Below, piece after piece: positions 44,701 through 52,519 of a stretch of DNA of 64,000 nucleotides. Position 1 is the stretch's first letter; every line of letters starts with the position of its first letter. Both the position numbers and the translations under genes were made by a program. The stretch is from Robinsoniella peoriensis. GTDB lineage: Bacteria; Bacillota; Clostridia; Lachnospirales; Lachnospiraceae. The notes below the pieces were generated by a model. That model saw only the letters and a program-made list of their open reading frames with translations, ran no database searches and had not been told where the DNA came from. Location: NCBI RefSeq assembly GCF_000797495.1, contig NZ_JTGN01000002.1, forward strand, positions 1-64,000, given 5' to 3'.

Positions 44701-45244
44701 ACCGGGAAAAGTAAAAGCAGTTCAGTCAGGTGCGGAAAAAGTAAAAGTAAGCTGGAGTAAATCGTCCAAAGCAGTAAAATACAATTTATACCGCTCCACA
44801 AAAGCAAAAAGCGGTTACCGTAAAATCAAGACGGTTACTTCCTCCGCATATACGGACCGCAAAGTAACTTCCGGAAAGACTTATTATTATAAAGTACAGG
44901 CGGTGGCATCCGAGGGTGCTTACAGCAGTGCTAACAGTGCAGCCGTGAAAGCATCTCTTCTAAAAATACCATCCATAAAAGTGAAGTCCGCAAAAAAGGG
45001 CAGAGCAAATATCAGCTGGAAGAAAATAAGCGGGGCATCCGGATACGAGGTTTATATGTCTCAGTATAAATCCAAAGGATTCAAGAAAAAAGCGGCAGTT
45101 AAGAAACAAAAAGTGGTATCTGCTTCTGTAAAAGGATTAAAGAGTGGTAAGAAATACTATGTAAAAATCAGGGCTTACCGGACCATTAATGGAAAGAAAG
45201 TCTATGGAGCATATTCCAAAATCAAAAGTATAACCATTAAATAG
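38798..45244 (+). CDS. Secreted multidomain GH127-type beta-L-arabinofuranosidase
   Basis: 2148 aa. Start at the ATG behind GAGAGGAG. Signal peptide 1-34 ending APMQANA. Then, by rough residue number: malectin/CBM6-like domain 46-233, LamG-type domain 242-456, Ig-like 470-552, second LamG-type 557-768, second Ig-like 781-866, GH127 (DUF1680) catalytic domain 867-1410, DUF4986/DUF6805-like regions to about 1690, a cadherin-like region to 1786, two Big_2 domains 1795-1965 and two fibronectin III domains 1968-2148. The catalytic zinc-thiolate set known for beta-L-arabinofuranosidase HypBA1 is kept: CETC with Glu1191 and Cys1193, and WCCTGSG with Cys1263 and Cys1264. No LPXTG, SLH or other anchor is seen, so it is released or held by its Big_2/Fn3 tail. 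Likely removes L-arabinofuranose from plant glycans or glycoproteins. Confidence 0.88.
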   Translation: MRKKQVLWKKLLSGFLAVTMVLGSVAPMQANAEESGTQEEAKKTLLYFVDAGDHDVTTVSEGDEFGAWNTVTDHVFGEDPGTGRMWGIDDPAGEVSEETYPVTGVYTKLTWANEQLAQDGVSKELSFRYGRNQNENGIKELYVDYKFELQAGKTYDVEVGVGNNWGNSSPVEVYANRGEESEQHIGSSGNIPKSGNAVVKGEATADENGYLSVDVRKSDEVKGKTINVNWIRIYTSEPIQDADLELQLKFDGNVSDTSGKDLPIALTGSENYIEGMNGNALQLDGKTYLNLGNSASLQPSMLTAAFWVKAPEALGKGEHIIMWAKPNGNYAGEGWYLSSLSDTVPLKLSVGTSVGGGQPMEISVEDDRDQFFPVDEWVYVTVTYDSETGAACIYRNGIPQELTYNNKGNKINGNDSDYKYLGFNSPKYNGGFAKLAFDDFEIYSHCADSEEVSALYHRYGGIYTDEEIVDKDLALLNPFVNTDTLVHDVTLPDAGRNGSAITWNSSREEVISNQGQVVRPNPGEEDAQVILTASVTYGDVTKTKEFTLNVPALTENQLYVSYDMTVQDGMLVDKQGRCNAPLAGMNESNVTTDEDGEKKLKFTGNKNQYVKIPSGIIEDGDESITIEMKFNTSQMDFAWVFNLGTKDVNNYVFLNPIRAGGEVAFTLKANGKSEQSVNIGGAIKPGEDTTAAMVFSEDQTAKLYLNGKLAGTTKHGYNLTDILKNGVKNPEDAIGYMGLSLYGNDPGYIGTISYFDVYNYAMSDQEVWQNYADKNLDMTDEDRIAEDQKALKLKEGELTKEYLELPKMGLNGSSIQWESSNTNVISTDGTVNRPQAGEKDAEVILKATLTLGNLTKDKSFRFLVLAETDITGIEEFPLEAVDVTNDYYDQVTDKDIAFLKEFDADRLLSRFRETAGLSTQNKQTYIGWEDSYIGGHTLGHYLTACAQAYLTADSEEDRTWMKDRLAYLIQELEKCQNAIGTGFIFGAQIEDRNNIEKQFDIMEGKTGGANWVPWYTMHKILAGLVDVYKFTGDEKALKTASSLGDWIYNRTSKWDAATQRRVLNIEYGGMNDCLYELYKCTGKEEHAKAAHMFDEDTLFENVLAGTPNILNGKHANTTIPKFLGALNRYRALDGKTINGEKQDASSYLQYAEAFWDMVIERHTYITGGNSEWEHFGADNILDAERTQCNCETCNTYNMLKMTRELFKITGNKKYSDYYENTFLNAIMSSINPETGMTTYFQPMAAGYFKVYADTNINNNQFWCCTGSGMENFTKLGDSIYFYKDHTLFVNQYLSSELTWDEKNVKLTQKTAIPETDTSEFTISLLNGADKADLNLRLSVPSWVAGTPVVKVNGVDQKAETAGGYLCIDRTWKDGDTVSVQLPMEVRAFTLPDDERAFAFKYGPVVLSAELGTDDKMDLTTCGVAVSIPKTKVVGSESASPKDGKRAVLGTETIDIEKYTVDDFMENINQYLVKTVGEDGKLSFKLEGTDHDLTFSTHYLQHTQRYGIYWYFTGADSSAEDQQAAILKQKEEGRANQAKIDVIKAGYGQYENDNIHQLDDNNGAGSVGGSDNALNGMTTRYAVPGGFFTYRMIVNKEKTNYILCQLAKIDNGKTLKITAGDQVIYNEKLNYSGKDAVYEMKIEIPEDAVKKAQSITVDDAATGTRKTYDVVPLKFEGSANEASARLVEEMYIATSYSQNAYLVSLTPNVGTVEMKEDSCVITVPEETQEVGFTAKLADTYGLLYINDILVNDSALQKITLEGDKTEAALRVYAEDHVTLKEYTVIIERKNVEEAVLVSQILPGWSQKTMITGESTLIDVKVLPENAANKSLKYQSDNEKVAAVSGNKITAAAPGNAIITVSAEDGSGVKVSLSVTVKAPAPKPVPVKGIALNPTSKTVTVGEIFALQALISPENASNKKVTYSSSNTKSVAVNGNSILAKEPGKSVITVMAQDGSGVKASMTVTVKLAAPGKVKAVQSGAEKVKVSWSKSSKAVKYNLYRSTKAKSGYRKIKTVTSSAYTDRKVTSGKTYYYKVQAVASEGAYSSANSAAVKASLLKIPSIKVKSAKKGRANISWKKISGASGYEVYMSQYKSKGFKKKAAVKKQKVVSASVKGLKSGKKYYVKIRAYRTINGKKVYGAYSKIKSITIK

Positions 45245-45252
45245 GAAATGAA

Positions 45253-45296
45253 AAAAGGATTTTAATCCCGTATTAGATTCGGGGTTAAAATCCTTT
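45253..45296 (+). terminator. Terminator of the first GH127 gene
   Basis: AAAAGGATTTTAA-CCCG pairs with CGGG-TTAAAATCCTTTT with one mismatch, loop TATTAGATT. Confidence 0.85.
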
Positions 45297-45432
45297 TGCT
45301 GAACAGCGTTTTTTATAACGATAAAAAATCCCACCTTATTAATAAGAAATCCCGTTTCTTTTTCCATTTATTTTTGGCATTACTATTATATAGAAGAATA
45401 ATTAAAAAAAGTATGAATAGGGAGTGGCAAAT

Positions 45433-47085
45433 ATGATCAAGGTATTTTTAGTAGAAGATGAAATTGTAATTCGAAACGGTATCAAAAAAGGTATCCAATG
45501 GGAACAGGAAGGGCTTTCTTTTGTAGGGGAAGCATCGGATGGTGAATTGGCTTATCCGATGATCATAAAAAACAAACCGGATATTCTGATCACAGATATT
45601 AAGATGCCCTTTATGGACGGATTTGAATTGAGTAAGGCAGTTCTTCGTGATCTGCCGGATACAAAAGTCATCATATTAAGCGGATACGGTGAATTTGGCT
45701 ACGCCCAGGAAGCGATTAAAATGGGGGTACAGGAATATCTGCTGAAGCCAATATCCTCAAAGCGGCTGCTTGTAGCAATAAAAGAGGTAGCTGAAATTAT
45801 TGAAAAAGAGCGGGAGGAACGTATGCTGCTGGAAAAGTATTCAAAAGAGATGGAGGAAAATGTAAGAAGAAATATACAGTGTTTCTTCACCATGCTTGTA
45901 ACAGAACAGGTGCCAATGTCTGCAGCGCTGGAACAGGGGCGTCAGCTGGGCATGGAGCTGAGTGCGGAAAAATATAATATGATTCTGTTCAAAATCCGGA
46001 AAAAGGAGCATGAGGCAGAATATTCCGAGGGAGTAGTGGAGGTTTCGGAAAAAATCCAGAGATATGTAGAAACCCAAAGCCATGTATTTGTATATGAGAG
46101 AGGTGCGGAGGGGCTGGCCTTCCTGATAAAAGGTGACAGCAGTGAGGAATTAAATGAAAAGATTTCAGAGTTCTGCCATTATCTGGTGGAACTGATCAGT
46201 GGATATGAAAATCTGGAATACTATGCAGGGGTGGGGAAGATGGTATCAAGGCTTCGGGAACTGAGAATTTCTTATAATGAAGCGGACAAGATATTTTCAA
46301 GCCGCTTTGTGGAAAACTGGAACAGGGTAGTATATGAGGACAGTTATATACCCGGGGCGGTTGCAGATATTGATCTGTATAATATATATTCTGTGGAGGA
46401 CTCCAGAAAAATGATCCGCCAGTTTTTGCGAAATGGAACACTGGATGAGGTGCAGAGCTTTATAAAGGGATATTTTGGGAATACCAGCCAGGACAACCTG
46501 AAATCCTTAATGATGCGTCAGTATATCTGCATGGATATCTATTTCAGTGCAATCGCATTTGGGGAAGAAATTCAGCTGAGCAAAGAAGAACTGGTAGAAA
46601 ATTGCGGAGAGATCAAAGGATTGAGCGAACATATAGTGGGATTAGATACTACAAAGCAGTATGTACGGGAACTTTTGGAAAATGTACTTCTGCTGAGGGA
46701 TAACGCATCCGGGCGTAAATATTCGGATATTCTGTTAAAGGCAAAGTCTTATATTACAGAAAATTACATGCAGGAGGATATGTCACTGAACAGACTGGCA
46801 TCTCATGTGAATATGAGCCCCAGCTATTTCAGCTCGGTATTCAGCCAGGAGTCAGGAATGACATTTGTAGAATACCTGACAGAAGTGCGCATGGATAAGG
46901 CAAAGGAGCTGCTGATGTGCTCTAACCAGAAGACTTCCGAAATCGGATATCAGGTTGGTTATAAGGATTCCCATTACTTTAATTACATATTTAAAAAGAC
47001 CCAAAAATGTTCGCCGAAGGAATACCGGTTGAGAGGAAAAAAAGTACCGGAAATAAATTTACTTCAAAAAATTTCGAACATTTAA
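45433..47085 (+). CDS. YesN-type response regulator 1 (REC plus AraC helix-turn-helix)
   Basis: 550 aa. Start at ATG 45433 behind AGGGAG; a GTG three codons upstream is less well placed. Receiver domain 1-120 with acid residues E8, D9 and phospho-acceptor D55 (ILITDIKMPFMDG). A middle region of 270 residues is shared with the two other regulators. The C-terminal AraC unit has LNRLASHVNMSPSYFSSVF and IGYQVGYKDSHYFNYIFKK. No kinase gene is next to it. It lies directly before the binding-protein gene of the furanose importer and probably activates it and the GH127 gene. Confidence 0.93.
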   Translation: MIKVFLVEDEIVIRNGIKKGIQWEQEGLSFVGEASDGELAYPMIIKNKPDILITDIKMPFMDGFELSKAVLRDLPDTKVIILSGYGEFGYAQEAIKMGVQEYLLKPISSKRLLVAIKEVAEIIEKEREERMLLEKYSKEMEENVRRNIQCFFTMLVTEQVPMSAALEQGRQLGMELSAEKYNMILFKIRKKEHEAEYSEGVVEVSEKIQRYVETQSHVFVYERGAEGLAFLIKGDSSEELNEKISEFCHYLVELISGYENLEYYAGVGKMVSRLRELRISYNEADKIFSSRFVENWNRVVYEDSYIPGAVADIDLYNIYSVEDSRKMIRQFLRNGTLDEVQSFIKGYFGNTSQDNLKSLMMRQYICMDIYFSAIAFGEEIQLSKEELVENCGEIKGLSEHIVGLDTTKQYVRELLENVLLLRDNASGRKYSDILLKAKSYITENYMQEDMSLNRLASHVNMSPSYFSSVFSQESGMTFVEYLTEVRMDKAKELLMCSNQKTSEIGYQVGYKDSHYFNYIFKKTQKCSPKEYRLRGKKVPEINLLQKISNI

Positions 47086-47099
47086 AAAAAATTTCTTAC

Positions 47100-47202
47100 A
47101 AAAACCAAAGGAAGATCAGATAATACGAAAAATACATTACAAAACACAAAAGTCCGTCCGTATAAAATTTTTCCAAAATAGACTATGATAAAGATGGTTA
47201 AA
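47100..47202 (+). promoter_or_regulatory. Promoter region of the furanose importer
   Basis: TTACAAAAACCAAAGGAAG and TTACAAAACACAAAAG occur about 40 bases apart upstream of a weak TATGAT (47180s) that lacks a good -35 box. Direct repeats before a weak promoter fit activation by an AraC-type response regulator. Confidence 0.35.
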
Positions 47203-47239
47203 GAAATCAACTTTTACATAATCTAAGGAGGATTTATTA

Positions 47240-48397
47240 ATGAAAAGAAAAGTAATCAGCGTTTTACTCTGTACAGCAATGGTAGCTTCCATGGCAGCAG
47301 GATGCGGAAGCAGTGCTAAAGAAACAGAAGCGGCAGCAACAACAGCAGCGACAGATGCAGCTACAGAAGCAGCAGCAACAACAGAAGCAGCAACGACAGA
47401 AGCAGCAGCAACAACAGAAGCAGCAGCAGATACTACAGACGGCGGAAGCGACGAGGGCGGTAATGTTACAGTTGGTTTTTCACAGGTTGGTGCAGAATCT
47501 GACTGGCGTACAGCAAACTCAGAATCAATGAAATCAACATTCAGCAAAGATAACGGTTATGAACTGATCTTTGATGATGCACAGCAAAAACAGGAAAATC
47601 AGATTACGGCAATCCGTAACTTTATCCAGCAGGAAGTAGATTATATTGTACTGGCACCGGTAACTGAAACAGGATGGGACACAGTACTTCAGGAAGCAAA
47701 AGATGCAGCAATTCCGGTAATCATTGTTGACCGTATGGTAGATGTATCCGATGACAGCCTGTATACAGCATGGGTAGGTTCTAACTTTGAATTAGAAGGT
47801 AAAAAAGCTTCCGCATGGTTAAAAGCATATGCAGATGCTAAAGGCATGAAAGAAATTAATATCGTAGATATCCAGGGAACAATCGGAGCTTCCGCACAGA
47901 TCGGACGTACAAAAGGACTTGCTGATGCAGTAGAAGCAAACGGCTGGAACCTTCTGGCAGCTCAGACTGGTGAATTTACACAGGCAAAAGGACAGGAAGT
48001 TATGGAGTCCATGCTGAAACAGTACGACAACATCAATGTAGTATATTGTGAAAATGATAATGAAGCATTTGGAGCAATTGATGCTATTGAAGCAGCTGGT
48101 AAAACAGTAGGCGTTGACGGAGATATTCTGGTAATGTCCTTTGACTCAACAAATGCAGGTCTGACAGATACTTTATCTGGAAAAATCGTTTGCAATACCG
48201 AATGTAACCCATTACACGGACCACGTGTAGAAGAGATCATCCAGAAACTGGAAGCAGGAGAAGATGTAGAAAAAGAACAGTATGTAGATGAAGAAATTTT
48301 TGCAAATCCAAGCGAAGTAACATCTATTAATGTTGACGGAACCGATTATCCGGTAACTGTTATGACCCAGGAAGTGCTTGATAGCCGTGCATACTAA
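47240..48397 (+). CDS. ytfQ: Furanose ABC importer, substrate-binding lipoprotein (YtfQ-like)
   Basis: 385 aa behind AAGGAGG. Signal peptide with lipobox MAAGC (Cys22), then a 45-residue Ala/Thr/Glu linker built from AATTEA-like repeats. The rest follows E. coli YtfQ, the galactofuranose-binding protein, along its length: VGFSQVGAESDWRTAN, DAQQKQENQITAIRNFI, VLAPVTETGWDTVLQEAKDA, IPVIIVDRMVDVSDDSLY, and CNPLHGPR near the end. It captures a furanose sugar outside the membrane; galactofuranose is the known ligand in E. coli, and L-arabinofuranose is equally plausible here given the GH127 enzymes. First gene of the importer. Confidence 0.88.
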   Translation: MKRKVISVLLCTAMVASMAAGCGSSAKETEAAATTAATDAATEAAATTEAATTEAAATTEAAADTTDGGSDEGGNVTVGFSQVGAESDWRTANSESMKSTFSKDNGYELIFDDAQQKQENQITAIRNFIQQEVDYIVLAPVTETGWDTVLQEAKDAAIPVIIVDRMVDVSDDSLYTAWVGSNFELEGKKASAWLKAYADAKGMKEINIVDIQGTIGASAQIGRTKGLADAVEANGWNLLAAQTGEFTQAKGQEVMESMLKQYDNINVVYCENDNEAFGAIDAIEAAGKTVGVDGDILVMSFDSTNAGLTDTLSGKIVCNTECNPLHGPRVEEIIQKLEAGEDVEKEQYVDEEIFANPSEVTSINVDGTDYPVTVMTQEVLDSRAY

Positions 48398-48459
48398 AAA
48401 ATTTAAATTGCGGATTCATGACCGGTACTGCATAGGATAAGTTCTGGTGCGGTACTAGT

Positions 48460-48602
48460 ACAGGGCGTGGCAGAATAATTCGGAATACGGATAAGCTGCT
48501 GCGCCTTATTTCCGCGAGCAACGAGCCAATCGGACGCGCTTGCGGATCCATTTGGCGACTGCCGCGAGGGTTAAAAACCCTGTCGCTTGCGGCGGGGTTT
48601 TT
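48460..48602 (+). promoter_or_regulatory. GC-rich structured spacer and terminator-like hairpin between ytfQ and ytfR
   Basis: The 248-base gap holds several hairpins. GGATAAG...CTTATTTCC (about 48490-48514) is followed by a GC-rich stretch with CGCGAGCAACGAGCCAATCG. The hairpin AAAAACCC/GGGGTTTTT at 48573-48602 is a classic terminator with a T-run. It would cut the message after ytfQ and so give more binding protein than ATPase and permease. The GC-rich part differs from its surroundings and may be a dispersed intergenic repeat. Confidence 0.6.
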
Positions 48603-48645
48603 GATTTATGTAAAACAGTAATAGGAAAGCAGGTGTAGAGGAAGA

Positions 48646-50157
48646 ATGAAGCAGAATGAAGTTTTGACTATGCGTGGCATCTATAAGACTTTTCCCGGCG
48701 TAAAAGCATTGCAGAATGTTGATTTTACATTGAGAACCGGTGAAATCCATGCACTGATGGGTGAGAACGGTGCCGGAAAATCAACCTTGATTAAAGTATT
48801 GACAGGTGTATACGAATTTGATGAGGGAGAGGTAAAGATGGAAGGCAAGCCAGTCAAAAACCACTCTCCCCAGGATGCACAGAATAACGGGATCAGCACG
48901 GTATACCAGGAAGTAAACCTCTGTCCCAATTTATCCGTAGCGGAAAATCTTTTCATTGGAAGGGAACCCAGGAAAATGGGGCTTATCGATTGGAACAAGA
49001 TGAACCAGATGTCAGGTAAACTGCTGGAGAGTCTGGACATCCAGGTAGCGCCATCACAGAAACTGGAAGAGTGTTCCATTGCAATACAGCAGATGATCGC
49101 AATTGCCCGTGCAGTAGACATGAAATGCCGTGTGCTGATACTGGATGAACCCACATCTTCGCTGGATGATGATGAGGTTGAAAAGCTGTTTATCCTAATG
49201 AGAAAGCTAAGAGGAGAAGGAGTCGGCATCGTCTTCGTAACACATTTTCTGGAGCAGGTTTACGCGGTATGTGACCGCATTACCGTTTTACGAAATGGGG
49301 AACTGGTAGGAGAATATGAGGTCAAAGAGCTTCCCAGGGTTATGCTGGTAGCAAAGATGATGGGGAAAGATTTTGATGATCTGGCTGATATCAAAGGAGA
49401 CCGGGAACAGTCAAAAGCAAAAGCAGGCGTACCGGTAATCAGTACCGAAAAGCTGGGCCATACGGGAACAATCAAGCCGTTTGACATTGATATACATAAA
49501 GGTGAAGTAATCGGACTGACAGGCCTGCTGGGATCAGGAAGATCGGAACTTGTAAGGGCAATCTATGGTGCGGATAAAGCGGATTCCGGAAAACTTATGG
49601 TAAATGGAAAAGAAGTCAAAATCCATGCTCCGATAGATGCAATGAAGCTTGGAATGGCATATCTGCCGGAGGATCGTAAGAAGGAAGGAATCATTGCTGA
49701 TTTATCGGTACGTGAAAATATAATTATTGCTCTTCAGGCAAAACGCGGCATGTTTAAACCAATGAGCCGTAAAGAGATGGAAGAAGCGGCAGATAAATAC
49801 ATTGACATGCTCCAGGTTAAGACTGCAAGCCGTGAAACTCCGATTAAGAGTCTCTCCGGAGGAAACCAGCAGAAGGTAATTATCGGCAGATGGCTTCTGA
49901 CCAACCCGGAATTCCTGATTCTGGATGAACCTACAAGAGGTATTGATATCGGAACGAAGACAGAGATTCAGAAATTGGTACTGAAACTTGCAGATGAAGG
50001 AATGGCGGTAACATTTATTTCTTCAGAAGTAGAAGAAATGATCCGTACCTGTTCCCGCATGGGCGTACTTAGAGATGGTAAGAAAGTAGGCGAGATCAGC
50101 GGGGATGAAATGACACAGGAAGGTATTATGAAAGCAATTGCAGGAGGTGAGGAATAA
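48646..50157 (+). CDS. ytfR: Furanose ABC importer, ATP-binding protein (YtfR-like)
   Basis: 503 aa behind AGAGGAAG. Two fused ABC domains of the sugar-importer type. First domain: GENGAGKSTLIKVLTG, signature region LEECSIAIQQMIAIARA (degenerate), LDEPTSSLDDDEV. Second domain: degenerate Walker A GLLGSGRSELVRAIYG, signature LSGGNQQKVIIGRWL, and LDEPTRGIDIGTK. The normal and degenerate halves are arranged as in RbsA/MglA/YtfR. Powers the importer from the cytoplasm. Confidence 0.93.
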   Translation: MKQNEVLTMRGIYKTFPGVKALQNVDFTLRTGEIHALMGENGAGKSTLIKVLTGVYEFDEGEVKMEGKPVKNHSPQDAQNNGISTVYQEVNLCPNLSVAENLFIGREPRKMGLIDWNKMNQMSGKLLESLDIQVAPSQKLEECSIAIQQMIAIARAVDMKCRVLILDEPTSSLDDDEVEKLFILMRKLRGEGVGIVFVTHFLEQVYAVCDRITVLRNGELVGEYEVKELPRVMLVAKMMGKDFDDLADIKGDREQSKAKAGVPVISTEKLGHTGTIKPFDIDIHKGEVIGLTGLLGSGRSELVRAIYGADKADSGKLMVNGKEVKIHAPIDAMKLGMAYLPEDRKKEGIIADLSVRENIIIALQAKRGMFKPMSRKEMEEAADKYIDMLQVKTASRETPIKSLSGGNQQKVIIGRWLLTNPEFLILDEPTRGIDIGTKTEIQKLVLKLADEGMAVTFISSEVEEMIRTCSRMGVLRDGKKVGEISGDEMTQEGIMKAIAGGEE

Positions 50158-50158
50158 C

Positions 50159-51226
50159 ATGAAACAGAAAATAGACTTTAGAAAAGTAACCAGGATGCGT
50201 CTGTTCATGCCGATAGTATGTCTGCTGGTTGTATTACTGGTTAATGTGATTACAACCCCCAGCTTCTTCAAAATTTCTCTTAACAACGGTGTACTGTACG
50301 GATATATTATTGATGTTATCAATCGTGCGTCAGAGCTGGTAATTCTGGCAGTCGGCATGACTTTAGTTACCGCAGCCAGCGGAGGTCAGGATATCAGCGT
50401 TGGCGCCACCATGGCAGTGGCAGGAGCTGTCTGCTGTCAGATTCTGTCCGGCGGCGAAGTTTCCACCAATACTTTTCAGAATCCTTTGATTATTGCAATA
50501 CTGGCAGCATTAATTGTAGCCATGATCTGTGGATCCTTTAATGGTTTTTTGGTTGCACATCTGAATATACAGCCTATGGTTGCAACATTGATCTTGTATA
50601 CAGCAGGCAGAGGTATTGCACAGCTGATTACCCAGGGACAGATAACTTATGTCCGCGTGGAATCTTACAAGGTATTAGGGGGATATATCGGCAAGTGCCC
50701 AATTCCAACACCTATATTCATTGCAATTATTGTAATCATCATAATCAACCTTGTTTTAAAGAAAACAGCGTTAGGCTTATATATTGAGTGCGTAGGTATT
50801 AATGGAGCTGCTTCCCGTCTGGTGGGGCTCAATTCTAAAATGATTAAGTTTCTTGCTTATGTGCTGTGTGGTCTGCTTGCAGGAATTGCCGGAATTGCTG
50901 CATCCAGCCGAATTTATTCTGCTGATGCAAATAATATTGGTTTAAATCTGGAAATGGATGCTATTCTTGCTGTTGCTCTTGGCGGTAATATCTTGAGCGG
51001 CGGAAAGTTCAGTCTGATGGGATCCGTAATTGGTGCTTATACCATTCAGGCTCTGACTACAACACTTTATGCAATGAATGTATCTGCTGACCAGCTGCCG
51101 GTTTACAAAGCCGTTGTAGTTGTTATCATTGTTACACTGCAGAGTGAGGTATTTAAAAAATTCTTCAAAAATCTTACTGCTAAAAAGGACGCAAAAAAAT
51201 TAGCTGCACAAGGAGGGAATCAGTAA
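50159..51226 (+). CDS. ytfT: Furanose ABC importer permease 1 (YtfT-like)
   Basis: 355 aa; ATG one base after the ytfR stop, behind GGAGGTGAGG. About ten hydrophobic segments. Family signature AVGMTLVTAASGGQDISVGA and later LALGGNILSGGKFSLMGSV-like (AVALGGNILSGGKFSLMGS) are typical of RbsC-type permeases. Closest by context to YtfT. Overlaps the next gene by one base (TAATG). Confidence 0.92.
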   Translation: MKQKIDFRKVTRMRLFMPIVCLLVVLLVNVITTPSFFKISLNNGVLYGYIIDVINRASELVILAVGMTLVTAASGGQDISVGATMAVAGAVCCQILSGGEVSTNTFQNPLIIAILAALIVAMICGSFNGFLVAHLNIQPMVATLILYTAGRGIAQLITQGQITYVRVESYKVLGGYIGKCPIPTPIFIAIIVIIIINLVLKKTALGLYIECVGINGAASRLVGLNSKMIKFLAYVLCGLLAGIAGIAASSRIYSADANNIGLNLEMDAILAVALGGNILSGGKFSLMGSVIGAYTIQALTTTLYAMNVSADQLPVYKAVVVVIIVTLQSEVFKKFFKNLTAKKDAKKLAAQGGNQ

Positions 51227-52245
51227 TGAAAAGTTTAAATAATAAGAAAAAACTGAATGGAAACAGTTTCCTCCTTATGATTACGATACTGTTGTTCGTG
51301 ATCATGTATGCCGCTGGTATGATTATCTTTAATGATAAAGGATTTGCGAAACCGCAGATGTTTCTGAACCTGTTTATTTCAAATGCAGGGCTTCTGGTAA
51401 TTGCAATGGGTCAGACTATTGTAATGATCACAGGAGGAATTGATATTTCCGTAGGTTCTGTGACAGCGCTGGTGTGTATGGTGGCTGCCAATCAGATGGA
51501 GAATAATGGCGCAAGTGCTTATACTGCAGTATTGCTTGCACTGGTGATAGGCCTGGCATATGGCGTGATTCAGGGATTTTTAATCTCTTTTCTGGACATT
51601 CAGCCATTTATTGTTACGCTGGCGGGTATGTTTTTTGGACGCGGTCTGACAGCTATAGTCAGTACAGATATGATTTCTATTAAAAATGAAGTGTTTTTAA
51701 ATTGGGCAAATTATAAAATTAACATGCCTTTTGGTACTGTGAGTAAGAAAGGCGTCTTCCAGGCGGCGTACATATACCCCACGGTGGTCATAGCCCTGAT
51801 CATTCTCATTGTTGTAATTATTATTATGAAATATACAAAGTTTGGACGTAAGTTATATGCAATCGGAGGAAATCAGCAAAGCGCCCTAATGATGGGTATC
51901 AATGTTCGTAAGACCAAACTGTGTGCATATATATTGAATGGACTTTTGGCTGGCATTGGAGGATTTCTCTTCTGCCTCAACAGCTGCGCAGGATTTGTGG
52001 AGCAGGCAAAAGGGCTGGAAATGGATGCCATCTCATCTGCCGTTATCGGAGGTACTCTGCTGAGCGGAGGTGTTGGAACACCATTTGGAACACTGTTCGG
52101 CGTATTAATCAAAGGTTCCATATCCAGCTTGATCACAACCCAGGGAACACTGTCCAGCTGGTGGGTAAGAATCGTATTATCTGCATTACTTTGTTTCTTT
52201 ATAGTTTTACAATCTATATTTGCAAGAATGAAATTGAAAAAATAA
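51226..52245 (+). CDS. yjfF: Furanose ABC importer permease 2 (YjfF-like)
   Basis: 339 aa behind AAGGAGGG, overlapping the ytfT stop by one base. RbsC-type permease with AMGQTIVMITGGIDISVGS and VIGGTLLSGGVGTPFGT. Two different permeases after a YtfR-type ATPase is exactly the E. coli ytfQRT-yjfF order, which supports the furanose call. Last gene of the importer operon, followed by a terminator. Confidence 0.92.
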   Translation: MKSLNNKKKLNGNSFLLMITILLFVIMYAAGMIIFNDKGFAKPQMFLNLFISNAGLLVIAMGQTIVMITGGIDISVGSVTALVCMVAANQMENNGASAYTAVLLALVIGLAYGVIQGFLISFLDIQPFIVTLAGMFFGRGLTAIVSTDMISIKNEVFLNWANYKINMPFGTVSKKGVFQAAYIYPTVVIALIILIVVIIIMKYTKFGRKLYAIGGNQQSALMMGINVRKTKLCAYILNGLLAGIGGFLFCLNSCAGFVEQAKGLEMDAISSAVIGGTLLSGGVGTPFGTLFGVLIKGSISSLITTQGTLSSWWVRIVLSALLCFFIVLQSIFARMKLKK

Positions 52246-52296
52246 TGAGGGTATTGCTGGGTAGGCAGCATTAAAAATAAAAACATAAATAAAAGC

Positions 52297-52345
52297 AGGG
52301 CTGTCAATAAAAGCATAAATATCGCTTTTCAAGACAGCCCTTTTT
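52297..52345 (+). terminator. Terminator of the furanose importer operon
   Basis: AGGGCTGTC/GACAGCCCT stem with an inner AAAAGC/GCTTTT stem, followed by TTTTTAT. Confidence 0.88.
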
Positions 52346-52519
52346 ATATTGAATATTGTATAAAGATACAAAGATCATGTGAACACTATTGCTTTTGATG
52401 GTTATTATAACGATAATATACTATGCTGTACCGTGAGTCATATCTGCAGAGTTTGCAGAATACTAACCAGGGAGTAGTACGGTCAATAGTGTGGAAATAT
52501 GCTAAGGACGGAGGACAAT

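Noticed and set aside
44156..45244. Sortase or S-layer anchor at the end of the first GH127 enzyme
   Set aside because: The protein ends in an Fn3 domain with a basic tail; there is no LPXTG with hydrophobic tail and no SLH repeat.
47313..47531. Frame rich in Gln and Lys inside the ytfQ-like gene
   Set aside because: It is the shifted reading of the Ala/Thr/Glu linker codons (GCA/ACA/GAA repeats) of the real gene.
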